A stretch of 36,329 nt of DNA from contig JANYJV010000046.1 of NCBI GenBank assembly GCA_025361725.1, positions 1 through 36,329 on the forward strand. The letters run 5' to 3'. Both the position numbers and the translations under genes were made by a program. Below, piece after piece: positions 1-8,118 of the stretch. Position 1 is the first letter of the stretch, and each line of letters starts with the position of its first letter. The notes beneath the pieces were generated by a model. It made no database searches. It saw only the letters and a list, made by a program, of their open reading frames with translations, and had not been told where the DNA came from. This DNA comes from Acidimicrobiia bacterium (GTDB lineage: Bacteria; Actinomycetota; Acidimicrobiia; IMCC26256; JAENVU01).

Positions 1-805
<805 letters not shown>

Positions 806-811
806 CCCATG

Positions 812-838
812 TTGGCACTCTCGGTGCCTGAGTGCAAG
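812..838. promoter_or_regulatory. CIRCE operator 2, degenerate copy
   Basis: TTGGCACTC, nine bases, GAGTGCAAG. It has the same geometry as the perfect CIRCE and starts exactly 33 bases further on, with three mismatches over 18 conserved positions. It is probably a second HrcA site upstream of groEL. Confidence 0.85.
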
Positions 839-878
839 TTGGTGAACCAGGAGAAGAACCCGACCGGCGAGGGTTATC

Positions 879-1550
879 GTGCCCCTCATGGCGGAGATGC
901 ACGATGCGACCGAGGAGTACCTCGAGACCATCCTCGAGCTCGAGGAAGAAGGGATCATTCCGATCCGGGCCCGCCTGGTCGAACGCCTCGGAGTCTCGGC
1001 TCCGGCCGTGTCCGAGCAGGTCAATCGACTCGTCGACGGCGGATACACCGAGCTCCTCGACGATCGCAGCCTGCGGCTCACATCCAAGGGGCGGATCCTT
1101 GCGACGACCGTCGTCCGTCGCCATCGGCTCGCTGAGCGTCTGCTCGTCGATGTCATCGGACTCGAGTGGGAGAAGGTCCACAAAGAGGCCGCCCTGTGGG
1201 AGCACGTGATCTCGGCGGACGTGGAGCAAAAGCTCATCGAGCTCCTCGGCGACCCGGCAACCTGCCCGCACGGCAATCCCATCCCGGGCTCACAGCGGCG
1301 CGTCGACACCGGTGCCCACGTGGCGCTCACCGATTCACCGCCCGGACCCGTTGTGGTGGCGCGCATCAGCGAGAAGCTCGAGCTCGACAAGGACGCCCTC
1401 GGCCTCATCGCCGGCGCATCACTGATACCGGGAAACGAAGCCGTGGTGCTCGCAGCTGCGCCCGGAGGTGTCCGCGTGAAGACCTCCATGGGTGAGCACA
1501 CGGTGCCCGACGCCGTGGCCCGCTTGATGTGGGTCACTCCGGCGGTCTGA
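879..1550 (+). CDS. DtxR/IdeR-family metal-dependent transcriptional regulator
   Basis: Metal-sensing DNA-binding repressor with an N-terminal winged helix (RARLVERLGVSAPAVSEQVNRL), a dimerisation/metal-binding domain and a C-terminal SH3-like (FeoA) domain. The GTG at 879 has a GAGGG five bases upstream; an ATG at 888 is the alternative. Numbered from that ATG the protein aligns without gaps to DtxR. The ancillary site is kept (H79, E83, H98) and E105 and H106 of the primary site are kept, but DtxR M10 is E10 and C102 is A102. A CPHG motif (C126, H128) resembles the extra ligands of Mn-type SloR/ScaR proteins. The neighbouring iron-box-like site and FTR1 permease suggest iron, but the altered site leaves metal choice open. 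Confidence 0.93.
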   Translation: MPLMAEMHDATEEYLETILELEEEGIIPIRARLVERLGVSAPAVSEQVNRLVDGGYTELLDDRSLRLTSKGRILATTVVRRHRLAERLLVDVIGLEWEKVHKEAALWEHVISADVEQKLIELLGDPATCPHGNPIPGSQRRVDTGAHVALTDSPPGPVVVARISEKLELDKDALGLIAGASLIPGNEAVVLAAAPGGVRVKTSMGEHTVPDAVARLMWVTPAV

Positions 1551-1600
1551 CGAGGCACCGGTGCGCTCCCCCTTGCGGTCAGAGGTTGACGCGGTTCATT

Positions 1601-2287
1601 TCACGTCACGGTGAACGTGCCGTGCATGCCCTTCTTGGAATGGTCCTTGATCCCGCAGTTGATCCGGTAGCTCCCCGAATCGGCGAGGGTGACGACAACG
1701 CGACCGGTCTCGCCCGGCTTCGTCGGGCCTACCTCACCCCGGAGCTTGCCGTCCGGACCGAAGACCTCCATCTCGTGCTTCTCGCCGGGAGCGTCGTTCT
1801 TCATCCGGAACTCGACCGTGTCGCCCTTGGTGAAGCTCATCCCGTCGATCCCTTGGTACTCGTAGTCCATTGCGTTGACCGCAGCCGTGCGATTCGGGAT
1901 CGCCATTGCCTTCCCGCCGGAACCGCTGACGACGATCTTCGTTCTGATGCCGTCGCCCTTCATCCCCGGCTTGCACGCCACCTCGTAGTCGCCTGCGGTC
2001 AGGTCCGCCGAGAAGGTGCGCGACGTGCCCGGACCAACATTCTCGACCTCGCCTTTCACCTGGTCGCCGTCTGCGTAGACGTAGACCTCGGTGACATCGC
2101 CGCCGTCATTGGTCACTTTGAAGTTGGTCGCGCCGGCGTTGAGAACGGCCTTCCCCACCTGGCACGCCTTCTCGCTCGCAGTGATCGCTATCGCGCCGGA
2201 GTCGTCGGTCGAGGAGCACGCTCCGAGCGCGAGCACCGGGAGCGTCAGGACGGCGAACGCAGACGGGACACGAGCGCGAAGCTTCAC
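1601..2287 (-). CDS. Lipoprotein with two cupredoxin-like domains, partner of FTR1 permease
   Basis: Predicted 228-residue exported lipoprotein. The N-terminus is a signal peptide with lipobox LALGAC (lipidated Cys at about 24). Residues 33-120 resemble the cupredoxin (Cup) domain of EfeO: an early Cys (EKACQVGKAVL), the VTNDGGDVTEVYV strand and a VACKPG loop. Residues 125-228 form a second cupredoxin domain with HEMEVF and a late Cys-His-Met cluster (NCGIKDHSKKGMHG) typical of a copper site. The start is GTG, with AGGAGA upstream. It follows the FTR1 gene by 48 bases, so it probably oxidises or hands over iron outside the membrane. Unlike canonical EfeO there is no M75 peptidase-like domain, and no EfeB is nearby. 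Function is inferred from domains and context. Confidence 0.85.
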   Translation of the reverse strand: MKLRARVPSAFAVLTLPVLALGACSSTDDSGAIAITASEKACQVGKAVLNAGATNFKVTNDGGDVTEVYVYADGDQVKGEVENVGPGTSRTFSADLTAGDYEVACKPGMKGDGIRTKIVVSGSGGKAMAIPNRTAAVNAMDYEYQGIDGMSFTKGDTVEFRMKNDAPGEKHEMEVFGPDGKLRGEVGPTKPGETGRVVVTLADSGSYRINCGIKDHSKKGMHGTFTVT

Positions 2288-2335
2288 GACAGGATCTCCT
2301 GGGTTTGGTTGGACAGCTCGATCCGGTGGGTTCGG

Positions 2336-3199
2336 TCAGGCGAGAGACTCGACGCGTGGCGGCTCGACCGGCCGGGGTGAGCCAGCGGCGAAGAGCAGCC
2401 CGCGGGCGAAGAGGAACAGCGTCGGGACGAGGTACGCCCACCAGACAAAAACCTCGAGCACCGTGGGGTTCGGCGAGAAGTTGAAGACACCCTTGAGAAG
2501 CGTGCCGTACCAACTGGAGGCCGTGTACCACGACGTGATGTCCCACGCGCTGGCGCGACCGAAGTTCACGATCCCGGCCTCCCCGAGATCGTGGATTCCG
2601 TACGCCAACACACCCGCAGCCACGACGATCAACGCCAAACCGGTCCAGGTGAAGAACTTGGCGAGGTCGATCGCCACCGCGCGGCGGTAGATCAGGTAAC
2701 CGAGCAACACCGCGGCGCCGAGACCGAGCACCGCACCAATCAACGGTTGCGCGCTGGAGCCGGCGGCCTGCGCATTGGTCCAGAGGAACAACGCCGTCTC
2801 GAGACCTTCGCGGGCTACGGCGACGAAGGCGGTCAGGACCAAGGCGCTGGTGCCCATGGCGAGCGCGGCGTCGACGCGGCTCTGGAGCTCCGACTTCATC
2901 GACTTGGCCGCTCGCCGCATCCAGAAGACCATCCAGGTGACGAAGCCGACTGCGATGATCGACATGAAGCCAGCGAAGGCCTCTTGAGCCTTGAAACTCA
3001 GGCTCTGAGACGTGAACGTGAGCACCGCGCCGAACGCGAGGCTGATCGCGACGGCGGCGACGACGCCGGTCCAAATCGGGACGAGCGAGTCTCGACGCCC
3101 GATCTTGACCAGGTACGCCACCAGGATGCCGACGACGAGCGCCGCTTCAAGTCCCTCACGAAGACCGATCAGGAAGTTTGAGAACACGAAGCACACCAT
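2336..3199 (-). CDS. efeU: FTR1-family high-affinity iron permease (EfeU-like)
   Basis: Integral membrane iron permease of 287 residues with about seven hydrophobic segments. Two REGLE motifs are visible, REGLEAALVVG near residue 15 and REGLETALFLW near residue 130; these glutamates bind ferric iron during transport in FTR1/EfeU. The ATG at 3199 starts just eight bases from an iron-box-like operator. No good ribosome site precedes it, so the N-terminus could also start a few codons in. It appears to form a two-gene operon with the cupredoxin lipoprotein. With the adjacent DtxR-like gene this makes a compact, self-regulated iron uptake module. Confidence 0.94.
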   Translation of the reverse strand: MVCFVFSNFLIGLREGLEAALVVGILVAYLVKIGRRDSLVPIWTGVVAAVAISLAFGAVLTFTSQSLSFKAQEAFAGFMSIIAVGFVTWMVFWMRRAAKSMKSELQSRVDAALAMGTSALVLTAFVAVAREGLETALFLWTNAQAAGSSAQPLIGAVLGLGAAVLLGYLIYRRAVAIDLAKFFTWTGLALIVVAAGVLAYGIHDLGEAGIVNFGRASAWDITSWYTASSWYGTLLKGVFNFSPNPTVLEVFVWWAYLVPTLFLFARGLLFAAGSPRPVEPPRVESLA

Positions 3200-3206
3200 C
3201 CACTAG

Positions 3207-3225
3207 TTAGGTTGCCCTTACCTTA
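3207..3225. promoter_or_regulatory. Iron-box-like operator (DtxR/IdeR type)
   Basis: TTAGGTTGCCCTTACCTTA matches the 19-bp IdeR/DtxR consensus TTAGGTTAGGCTAACCTAA at 14 positions, including both outer arms. It lies immediately upstream of the FTR1 gene and would cover its promoter, so metal-loaded repressor binding should shut uptake down. Binding by the regulator at 879 is inferred. Confidence 0.8.
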
Positions 3226-3262
3226 CCAGCTTCCCGGTTTTCGTGTCAATGCGCCGGTCGAA

Positions 3263-3538
3263 TCAGCCGCCCGCGACCGCAGGAACGATGCTGACGACCT
3301 CGCCGTCGGCCACCGGGGTCCCGAGACCGTCGAGAAAGCGGATGTCTTCGTCGGCCACGAACACATTGACGAAACGGCGGAGTTCACCGTCATCGCCGAA
3401 CAGGCGTCCCCGGAATCCGGGGTGGGTCGCGTCGAGCGCGGCCAAAACCTCGGTGAGCGATCCCGACTCGAGCGCGACTTCGGCGTTGCCGCCGGACAGT
3501 TCACGAAGTTGGGTCGGGATACGAACAGTCACAGTCAT
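3263..3538 (-). CDS. cysO: CysO-like ubiquitin-fold sulfur carrier protein (MoaD/ThiS family)
   Basis: A 91-residue beta-grasp protein ending in Gly-Gly, the C-terminus that is adenylated and converted to a thiocarboxylate in sulfur carriers. The second half, from RFVNVFVADEDIRF to the end VPAVAGG, closely resembles mycobacterial CysO (as I recall, RFVNIYVNDEDVRF and LPAVAGG), more than MoaD or ThiS. The ATG at 3538 has AAGGA six bases upstream. It follows the threonine synthase-like gene by 29 bases, so both probably share the SAM riboswitch leader. CysO normally feeds sulfur to CysM for cysteine synthesis, but neither cysM nor the Mec protease gene is in the window. A carrier role is well supported; the acceptor enzyme is unknown. 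Confidence 0.9.
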   Translation of the reverse strand: MTVTVRIPTQLRELSGGNAEVALESGSLTEVLAALDATHPGFRGRLFGDDGELRRFVNVFVADEDIRFLDGLGTPVADGEVVSIVPAVAGG

Positions 3539-3567
3539 GAATGGTCCTTCTTGGGCGAGGGCCTCGC

Positions 3568-4809
3568 TCATGCGAGCAGGTCCTGCGAGTCGAACGCGGC
3601 GTGGAACGCGTCGAGGGTAGGGGAAATGGATGCCGTCGGACCCACGTGGTCCACCACTGCGTCCAGTGTCTTCAGGCCGTGGCCGGTGATGTACGCCACC
3701 ACCCGCTCGTCCGGGCGGATCGTGCCGTCGGCGGCGAGCCGTTTCAGCGTGGCGATCGTGACCCCACCCGCGGTCTCGGCGAAGATGCCTTCGGTCTCGG
3801 CGAGCAGGCGCATGGCGTCGACGATCTCGTCGTCGGTCACCGCCGCGAACCCGCCGCCAGTCTGGCGCACCGCATCGAGGGCGAAGTATCCGTCGGCCGG
3901 GTTGCCGATCGCGAGTGATTTCGCGATCGTGTCGGGCTTCACGGGTTTGATCGTGTCCGACTCGTTTAGCCACGCGGCGGCGACGGGTGAACACCCCAAG
4001 GCCTGCGAGCCACTGACGCGCACCTGGGGCTCGTCGTCGAGCAGACCCACTTGGTACAACTCGTTGAAGCCCTTCCGGATCTTCGTGAGCAACGAGCCGC
4101 TGGCCACCGGCACCACCACGTGATCGGGCGTCTGCCACCCGAGCTGCTCCGCGGTCTCGTACGCCAAGGTCTTGGAACCCTCGGCGTAGAACGTACGCAG
4201 GTTCACGTTCACGAACGCCCACGGGTACATGCCGGCGAGCTCCGCGCACAGGCGGTTGACGTCGTCGTAGTTGCCGTCGATGGCGACGACGTTGCCGCCG
4301 TACACCGCCGTCGTGACGATCTTGCCCTGCTCGAGGTTGGCGGGGACGAACACGAAGGACCGCAACCCCGCGTGCGCCGCGTGCGCGGCGACGGAGTTCG
4401 CGAGGTTGCCGGTCGACGCGCAGGCCGCAACCTTGAAGCCGAACTCAAGCGCCTTGCTGAGCGCGACCACCGAGACGCGGTCCTTGAAGGAGTTCGTCGG
4501 GTTCATGGTGTCGTTCTTGATCCAGAGCTCACCGAGACCGAGCTGTGCCGCCAGCCGATCCGCACGCACCAACGGCGTGAAGCCGGCACCGAGATCCACC
4601 GCCGGGTTGTGCTCGACCGGCAACAGGTCCTGGTACCGCCAGATGCTCAGCGGCCCGGCAGCGATCTTCTCGCGGCTGACCGAGCTGCGAATGGCGTCGT
4701 AGTCGTAGGTGACCTCGAGTGGGCCGAAGCACCACTCGCAGGTGAAGATCGGGGCGACGTCGTATTCGCGCCCGCACTCTCGACAGCGCAAAGACTGCAC
4801 GTGGGTCAT
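3568..4809 (-). CDS. thrC: Threonine synthase (PLP fold type II), SAM-riboswitch controlled
   Basis: A 413-residue PLP enzyme of the threonine synthase family, which converts O-phosphohomoserine to threonine and phosphate. It starts with a zinc-ribbon-like segment (CRECG, CEWC). The PLP-lysine motif is NPTNSFKDRV near residue 118 and the phosphate-binding region includes ACASTGNLANS. The ATG at 4809 is fixed by an AGGAG eight bases upstream; a longer upstream reading frame would run through the riboswitch and is not real. A CysO-like sulfur carrier gene follows by 29 bases. SAM-riboswitch control is unexpected for plain threonine synthesis and hints at a link with methionine or homocysteine; this is inference. 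The family assignment is firm, the exact reaction less so. Confidence 0.93.
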   Translation of the reverse strand: MTHVQSLRCRECGREYDVAPIFTCEWCFGPLEVTYDYDAIRSSVSREKIAAGPLSIWRYQDLLPVEHNPAVDLGAGFTPLVRADRLAAQLGLGELWIKNDTMNPTNSFKDRVSVVALSKALEFGFKVAACASTGNLANSVAAHAAHAGLRSFVFVPANLEQGKIVTTAVYGGNVVAIDGNYDDVNRLCAELAGMYPWAFVNVNLRTFYAEGSKTLAYETAEQLGWQTPDHVVVPVASGSLLTKIRKGFNELYQVGLLDDEPQVRVSGSQALGCSPVAAAWLNESDTIKPVKPDTIAKSLAIGNPADGYFALDAVRQTGGGFAAVTDDEIVDAMRLLAETEGIFAETAGGVTIATLKRLAADGTIRPDERVVAYITGHGLKTLDAVVDHVGPTASISPTLDAFHAAFDSQDLLA

Positions 4810-4817
4810 GTCTCGTT

Positions 4818-4942
4818 CTCCTGATATCCAGGAGCGCCTCTCGACGCTCGTTGCTCGGCGCGCTCTGGCTCGGACCTTTCGGTCCTCGGTTCGAGCGCCT
4901 TCCGAGCGGGTGATCCAACGTGCGATGCACCCACGCTCCTGG
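4818..4942 (-). promoter_or_regulatory. Riboswitch expression platform with Shine-Dalgarno-sequestering hairpin
   Basis: On the minus strand CTCCTG (4834-4829) can pair with CAGGAG (4823-4818), hiding the thrC ribosome site in a hairpin with a five-base loop. The left arm is part of CGCTCCTGG (4836-4828), which can instead pair with CCAGGAGCG (4942-4934) just after the aptamer, freeing the site. The two pairings exclude each other, as expected of a translational switch. A GGACC-GAAA-GGTCC hairpin lies between them. There is no U-run. Which state SAM favours cannot be read from sequence. Confidence 0.7.
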
Positions 4943-4947
4943 GCTCT

Positions 4948-5052
4948 CTCATCGTTCGGGCATTGGCACCTGGCTCCCCTCGCTTCTCTCGAAGCGGGGT
5001 TCGCTGGTTGCCGCGGCGTCAACGGGCCCGTCCCTCAGCCGCTCTGGATGAG
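4948..5052 (-). ncRNA. SAM-I (S-box) riboswitch aptamer upstream of thrC-cysO
   Basis: The minus strand shows the hallmark SAM-I core: CTCATCCAGAGCGGCTGAG, GGACGGGCCCGTTGACGCC, then GCGGCAACC. P1 pairs CTCATC (5052-5047) with GATGAG (4953-4948). A P3 stem is visible (GCTTC-GAGA-GAAGC flanked by CCCC/GGGG), followed by the P4 element GGTGCCAATGCC. The kink-turn and the SAM-binding core are intact. The layout fits SAM-I rather than the actinobacterial SAM-IV class. Confidence 0.93.
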
Positions 5053-5066
5053 CGCGTGAAGGGACC

Positions 5067-5097
5067 AGTGTAGACCGACCCTCTTCGCTGGTCGCAA
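5067..5097 (-). promoter_or_regulatory. Putative promoter of the riboswitch-thrC-cysO transcript
   Basis: TACACT (5072-5067) as -10 and TTGCGA (5097-5092) as a weak -35, with a 19-base spacer. Transcription would start a few bases before the riboswitch P1 stem at 5052, which fits well. Confidence 0.5.
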
Positions 5098-5141
5098 GGC
5101 AAAACTGGATCTGCGGTGCGGGCGCTCTACGCTTCCCGGCC

Positions 5142-6092
5142 GTGGCGACGCCCCCCGCCCTCGCGCCGGTTCCGATCTGCTCCGAGGATTTCGATGTGCT
5201 CGATCTCCTCCGCCTGAAAGAAGAGCGCGGGCTCACGGTCTCGGTGTGCCTGCCGGCACGGGACGAAGAGGCCACTGTCGGCCAGATCGTGGCCATGGTG
5301 CGGCGCACCCTGGTGGAGGCCGTGCCACTCGTCGACGAAGTCGTGGTCATGGACGACGGCTCACTGGACTCGACCGCGGAGGTCGCGGCCTGGGAGGGCG
5401 CGCGCGTGGTCGCCGTCGACGATATCCTGCCCGAAACCGGAGCCGGGAGTGGCAAGGGCAACGCGATGTGGAAGTCCCTGCACGCGACGACCGGCGACCT
5501 CGTGTGCTGGGTCGATGCGGACATCCGCAACTTCGGTCATCACTTCATCAGCGGGCTGCTCGGACCGCTGATCACCGACCCTGACATCGCGTTCGTCAAG
5601 GGCTACTACCGCCGTCCGCTCCACGGTGAACCGACTGGAGGCGGACGGGTCACCGAACTCGTTGCCCGCCCGCTGCTCTCCGTGCTGTTCCCGGAACTCG
5701 CCGGCTTCATCCAACCGTTGAGTGGAGAGTATGCCGGCCGCCGCTCGTTGCTTGAGCAGGTGCCGTTCGTCGAAGGGTGGGGCGTCGAGATCGGATTGCT
5801 GGTGGACATCGTGCGCAGCGTCGGACTCGGCGGCACCGCGCAGGTGGACCTGGGCGTCCGGGAACATCGCAACCGTCCGCTCGACGACCTCGGCCCGCAG
5901 GCGACGGCGATCCTCGTCACCGCGCTCCGGCGGGCCGGTCTCATCAGCGGTGACGCAGCGGCCGGTGACCACGCGACACTGACGCGTTTCACCGAGGCGT
6001 TCGAGCCGACGGCGGTATCCGTCGAGGTTCGAGAACGTCCGCCGATCGCCACCGTGCGCGCGTATCGCGCCGCGTTCGGACTCGACACCTGA
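5142..6092 (+). CDS. gpgS: Glucosyl-3-phosphoglycerate synthase (GT81 family)
   Basis: GT-A glycosyltransferase of 316 residues that transfers glucose from a nucleotide sugar to 3-phosphoglycerate. This is the first step of glucosylglycerate, and in mycobacteria of methylglucose lipopolysaccharide, synthesis. Visible motifs are VCLPARDEEATVG, the donor-site MDDGSLDSTAE, the metal-binding VDADIRN (near residue 127), and the acceptor-loop PLSGEYAGRR. Its length is close to mycobacterial GpgS. It starts with GTG and has no ribosome site. A TACGCT hexamer ends eight bases before the start, so a leaderless transcript is possible. It is divergent from the riboswitch-thrC unit. No GPG phosphatase or hydrolase is obvious in the window. 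Confidence 0.95.
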   Translation: MATPPALAPVPICSEDFDVLDLLRLKEERGLTVSVCLPARDEEATVGQIVAMVRRTLVEAVPLVDEVVVMDDGSLDSTAEVAAWEGARVVAVDDILPETGAGSGKGNAMWKSLHATTGDLVCWVDADIRNFGHHFISGLLGPLITDPDIAFVKGYYRRPLHGEPTGGGRVTELVARPLLSVLFPELAGFIQPLSGEYAGRRSLLEQVPFVEGWGVEIGLLVDIVRSVGLGGTAQVDLGVREHRNRPLDDLGPQATAILVTALRRAGLISGDAAAGDHATLTRFTEAFEPTAVSVEVRERPPIATVRAYRAAFGLDT

Positions 6093-6182
6093 GCGGAGGC
6101 ACCGGGTCCGGACTCCCAGTGGATCTCCACGACGTCGCGACTTCGCACCGCAGGTCAGCCTCGGGGTAAAGCGCCGGACGTG

Positions 6183-7190
6183 CTACTCGTTGTACAGAAC
6201 CTGATCGACGAGTGACTCGGTGACGAACCCGCCATCCGGCTCGAACCGGTAGTTGGCCAAGTCCTTGCGGAACTCGAGGTTCATATCCGGCGCCCCTTCT
6301 CGGTTCTTCTCCACGCTGAAGACGACCCACCGCTTGAACTGCTCGGCTCGCACCGGATCGAATGCCAGGTGCGACTTCGACACCGACACCGCCTTCTCGT
6401 TGAGCAGGATCGCAATATCGGATTCGTGGGCGAGCGCCGTGGAACCCCGGAGATGATGGAGTCGGAGGCGACGACTCACCAGCCCTTCCCGGTCGGCCGC
6501 GGCCATCGCAATGACCGGCACCTCCGCGGCCATTGCCAGTTCCTTGAGTCGTTCAGCAAGATGGGTGGTTCGTTCCTCGTTCCCAGTGGAGTTCTCGACC
6601 ATGGGGATCTTCTGGAGGTAGTCGACGAACAGCGCGGTCGATCCGGCGCGGTGCTGCGCCACGATGCGCCCCAACTCCGCAATCCCGGTCCGAATCCCTG
6701 AGCCTTGAATGAGGACCAATCGCGGTCCGTAGGACTGGAGGCGTCGGTACGCCTCCCCGCCGAGCGGGTCCGCCGTCAAGGCCTCAGCCGGAAGCGCTCC
6801 AAGGGCCACCTCTTGCGCAATCGTGCGGAGTCGGGCGAGTTCGACGAACTCATCCGGTCGAGCCAAGCTGCCGAGCTCCATGGCGAGCAGTCGACCGAGC
6901 AACGCATGCGGCGAATGCTCGTAACACACGAAGATCGCGGTGCGATCGTGCATGGCCATCCACCGCGCCCACTGGAGGGAGGCGACCGTCTTCCCTACCC
7001 CGGGACGACCGCCGACGAGGACGAGGTCCTGGGCGCGAATTCCGCCGTTGAGGACATCGTCGAGCGGCTGGAAGCCCGTGGGGAACTGCACCGACCGAGC
7101 TTGGGGAGCCGAGGGTCCGATACCGGCCAGGAGGTCCGCCGCCGTGGCCATCGAAACCAAGCCCTGGGTGGAACTCAGCGTGTCGGTCAT
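6183..7190 (-). CDS. DnaB-like RecA-fold ATPase at the end of the tad operon
   Basis: A 335-residue protein resembling the C-terminal ATPase domain of the replicative helicase DnaB. It begins with a short N-terminus, then FPTGFQPLDDVLNGGI, Walker A GGRPGVGKT (about 60-68) and Walker B ALFVDYLQKIP. A DnaB-type LRGSTALAHESDIAILL segment follows, and an EKNREG tail like the DnaB K-N-R-x-G region. The DnaB N-terminal primase-binding domain is absent, so it is unlikely to be the replicative helicase. Its ATG follows the tadC stop after one base, with GGAGG five bases before the ATG inside tadC, so it is translationally coupled to the pilus genes. A role in pilus function, regulation or DNA handling is conceivable but unknown. 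Confidence 0.85.
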   Translation of the reverse strand: MTDTLSSTQGLVSMATAADLLAGIGPSAPQARSVQFPTGFQPLDDVLNGGIRAQDLVLVGGRPGVGKTVASLQWARWMAMHDRTAIFVCYEHSPHALLGRLLAMELGSLARPDEFVELARLRTIAQEVALGALPAEALTADPLGGEAYRRLQSYGPRLVLIQGSGIRTGIAELGRIVAQHRAGSTALFVDYLQKIPMVENSTGNEERTTHLAERLKELAMAAEVPVIAMAAADREGLVSRRLRLHHLRGSTALAHESDIAILLNEKAVSVSKSHLAFDPVRAEQFKRWVVFSVEKNREGAPDMNLEFRKDLANYRFEPDGGFVTESLVDQVLYNE

Positions 7191-7191
7191 C

Positions 7192-8109
7192 TCAGCCTCC
7201 GAAGTTGATCTTGGAGATTCGGATGGCGGCCGGGCCGGCTACCACCACGAACAGCGCCGGCAGGATGCACATCACCACCGGGAAGACGATCTTGACCGGC
7301 ATCTTCATCGCCCGTTCCTCGGCCCGAACTCGGCGCTTTTCGCGCATCTCGTCGGCCTGCACCCGCAAGACCTGCGCCACGGGGATCCCGTAGCGCTCGG
7401 CCTGGACGAACGCGTGGACGAACGTGCGGAGATCGGTGACATCGGTCCGTTCGAGCAGCCCTGCGAGCGCTCGATCCCGGGTGATCCCGATCTGGATGTC
7501 CTGGAGCGTCCGGCCGATCTCCGCCGGGAGCGGTCCGTCGTTCTCCGCCACCTTGGCCATCGCCGCCTCGAATCCGAGGCCGGCCTCCACACAGACGGTG
7601 ATCTGATCCAACACGTCGGGCAATTCGCGCTCGATCGTGCTCTGGCGTTCCCGCGCCCGCAGGTCCATCAGGTAGTCGACTCCGAAGTAACCGCCGAAAA
7701 AGAGTGCGACAGCGAGGAGCGTCGTGCCGACCGACGGGTTGGCGAGAAATGCGAGCCCACCTGCGCCTCCCAGCACCAGCGCGAGGACGACCTTGGTTGC
7801 GAGCAGTCGCTCGGTCGGCCAGGACTCGGACAGTCCCGCCAGGAACGCCCGCCGCTCGAGGCTCTCGATCACGCCGGCCGGGGTCAACCGACGGGCGCGA
7901 CGCACCAGCGCGTCCATGAATGGTGCGACCACGCGGTCGCTCGCCGACCGTTGCAGGGTGGCGTGGCGAAGGTTCGAGGTCACCGAGACTCCCTGCGAGA
8001 GGTTGGCCCGGGCGACGCGGCCCTCGAGTTTCACGCCGCTGAGGGCCCACCACGCCATGGGGAGAGCCGCGGCGAGTGCGGCGGCAGCCAGCCAGATTCC
8101 GATGGGCAT
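7192..8109 (-). CDS. tadC: TadC, type II secretion F-domain membrane protein
   Basis: A 305-residue inner-membrane platform protein of the Tad/Flp pilus, the second of the TadB/TadC pair on which the TadA ATPase acts. It has an N-terminal membrane segment (WLAAAALAAALPMAWWAL), two more around residues 105-145 and one at the C-terminus (FPVVMCILPALFVVVAG). Between them is the T2SF domain with ELPDVLDQITVCVEAGLGFEAAM and ERYGIPVAQVLRVQADEMREKRR. The ATG is preceded by AGGAGA at good spacing and lies nine bases after the tadB stop. It is followed at once by the DnaB-like gene. Confidence 0.94.
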   Translation of the reverse strand: MPIGIWLAAAALAAALPMAWWALSGVKLEGRVARANLSQGVSVTSNLRHATLQRSASDRVVAPFMDALVRRARRLTPAGVIESLERRAFLAGLSESWPTERLLATKVVLALVLGGAGGLAFLANPSVGTTLLAVALFFGGYFGVDYLMDLRARERQSTIERELPDVLDQITVCVEAGLGFEAAMAKVAENDGPLPAEIGRTLQDIQIGITRDRALAGLLERTDVTDLRTFVHAFVQAERYGIPVAQVLRVQADEMREKRRVRAEERAMKMPVKIVFPVVMCILPALFVVVAGPAAIRISKINFGG

Positions 8110-8118
8110 CCGATTCTC

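Noticed and set aside
4810..5022. N-terminal extension of threonine synthase
   Set aside because: This stretch is the riboswitch leader; the AGGAG before 4809 and the zinc-ribbon-like N-terminus fix the start.
4948..5052. T-box or SAM-IV riboswitch before thrC
   Set aside because: There is no T-box antiterminator sequence and no SAM-IV-type P4/P5 arrangement; the CCAGAG, GGCCCG and GCGGCAACC core is that of SAM-I.
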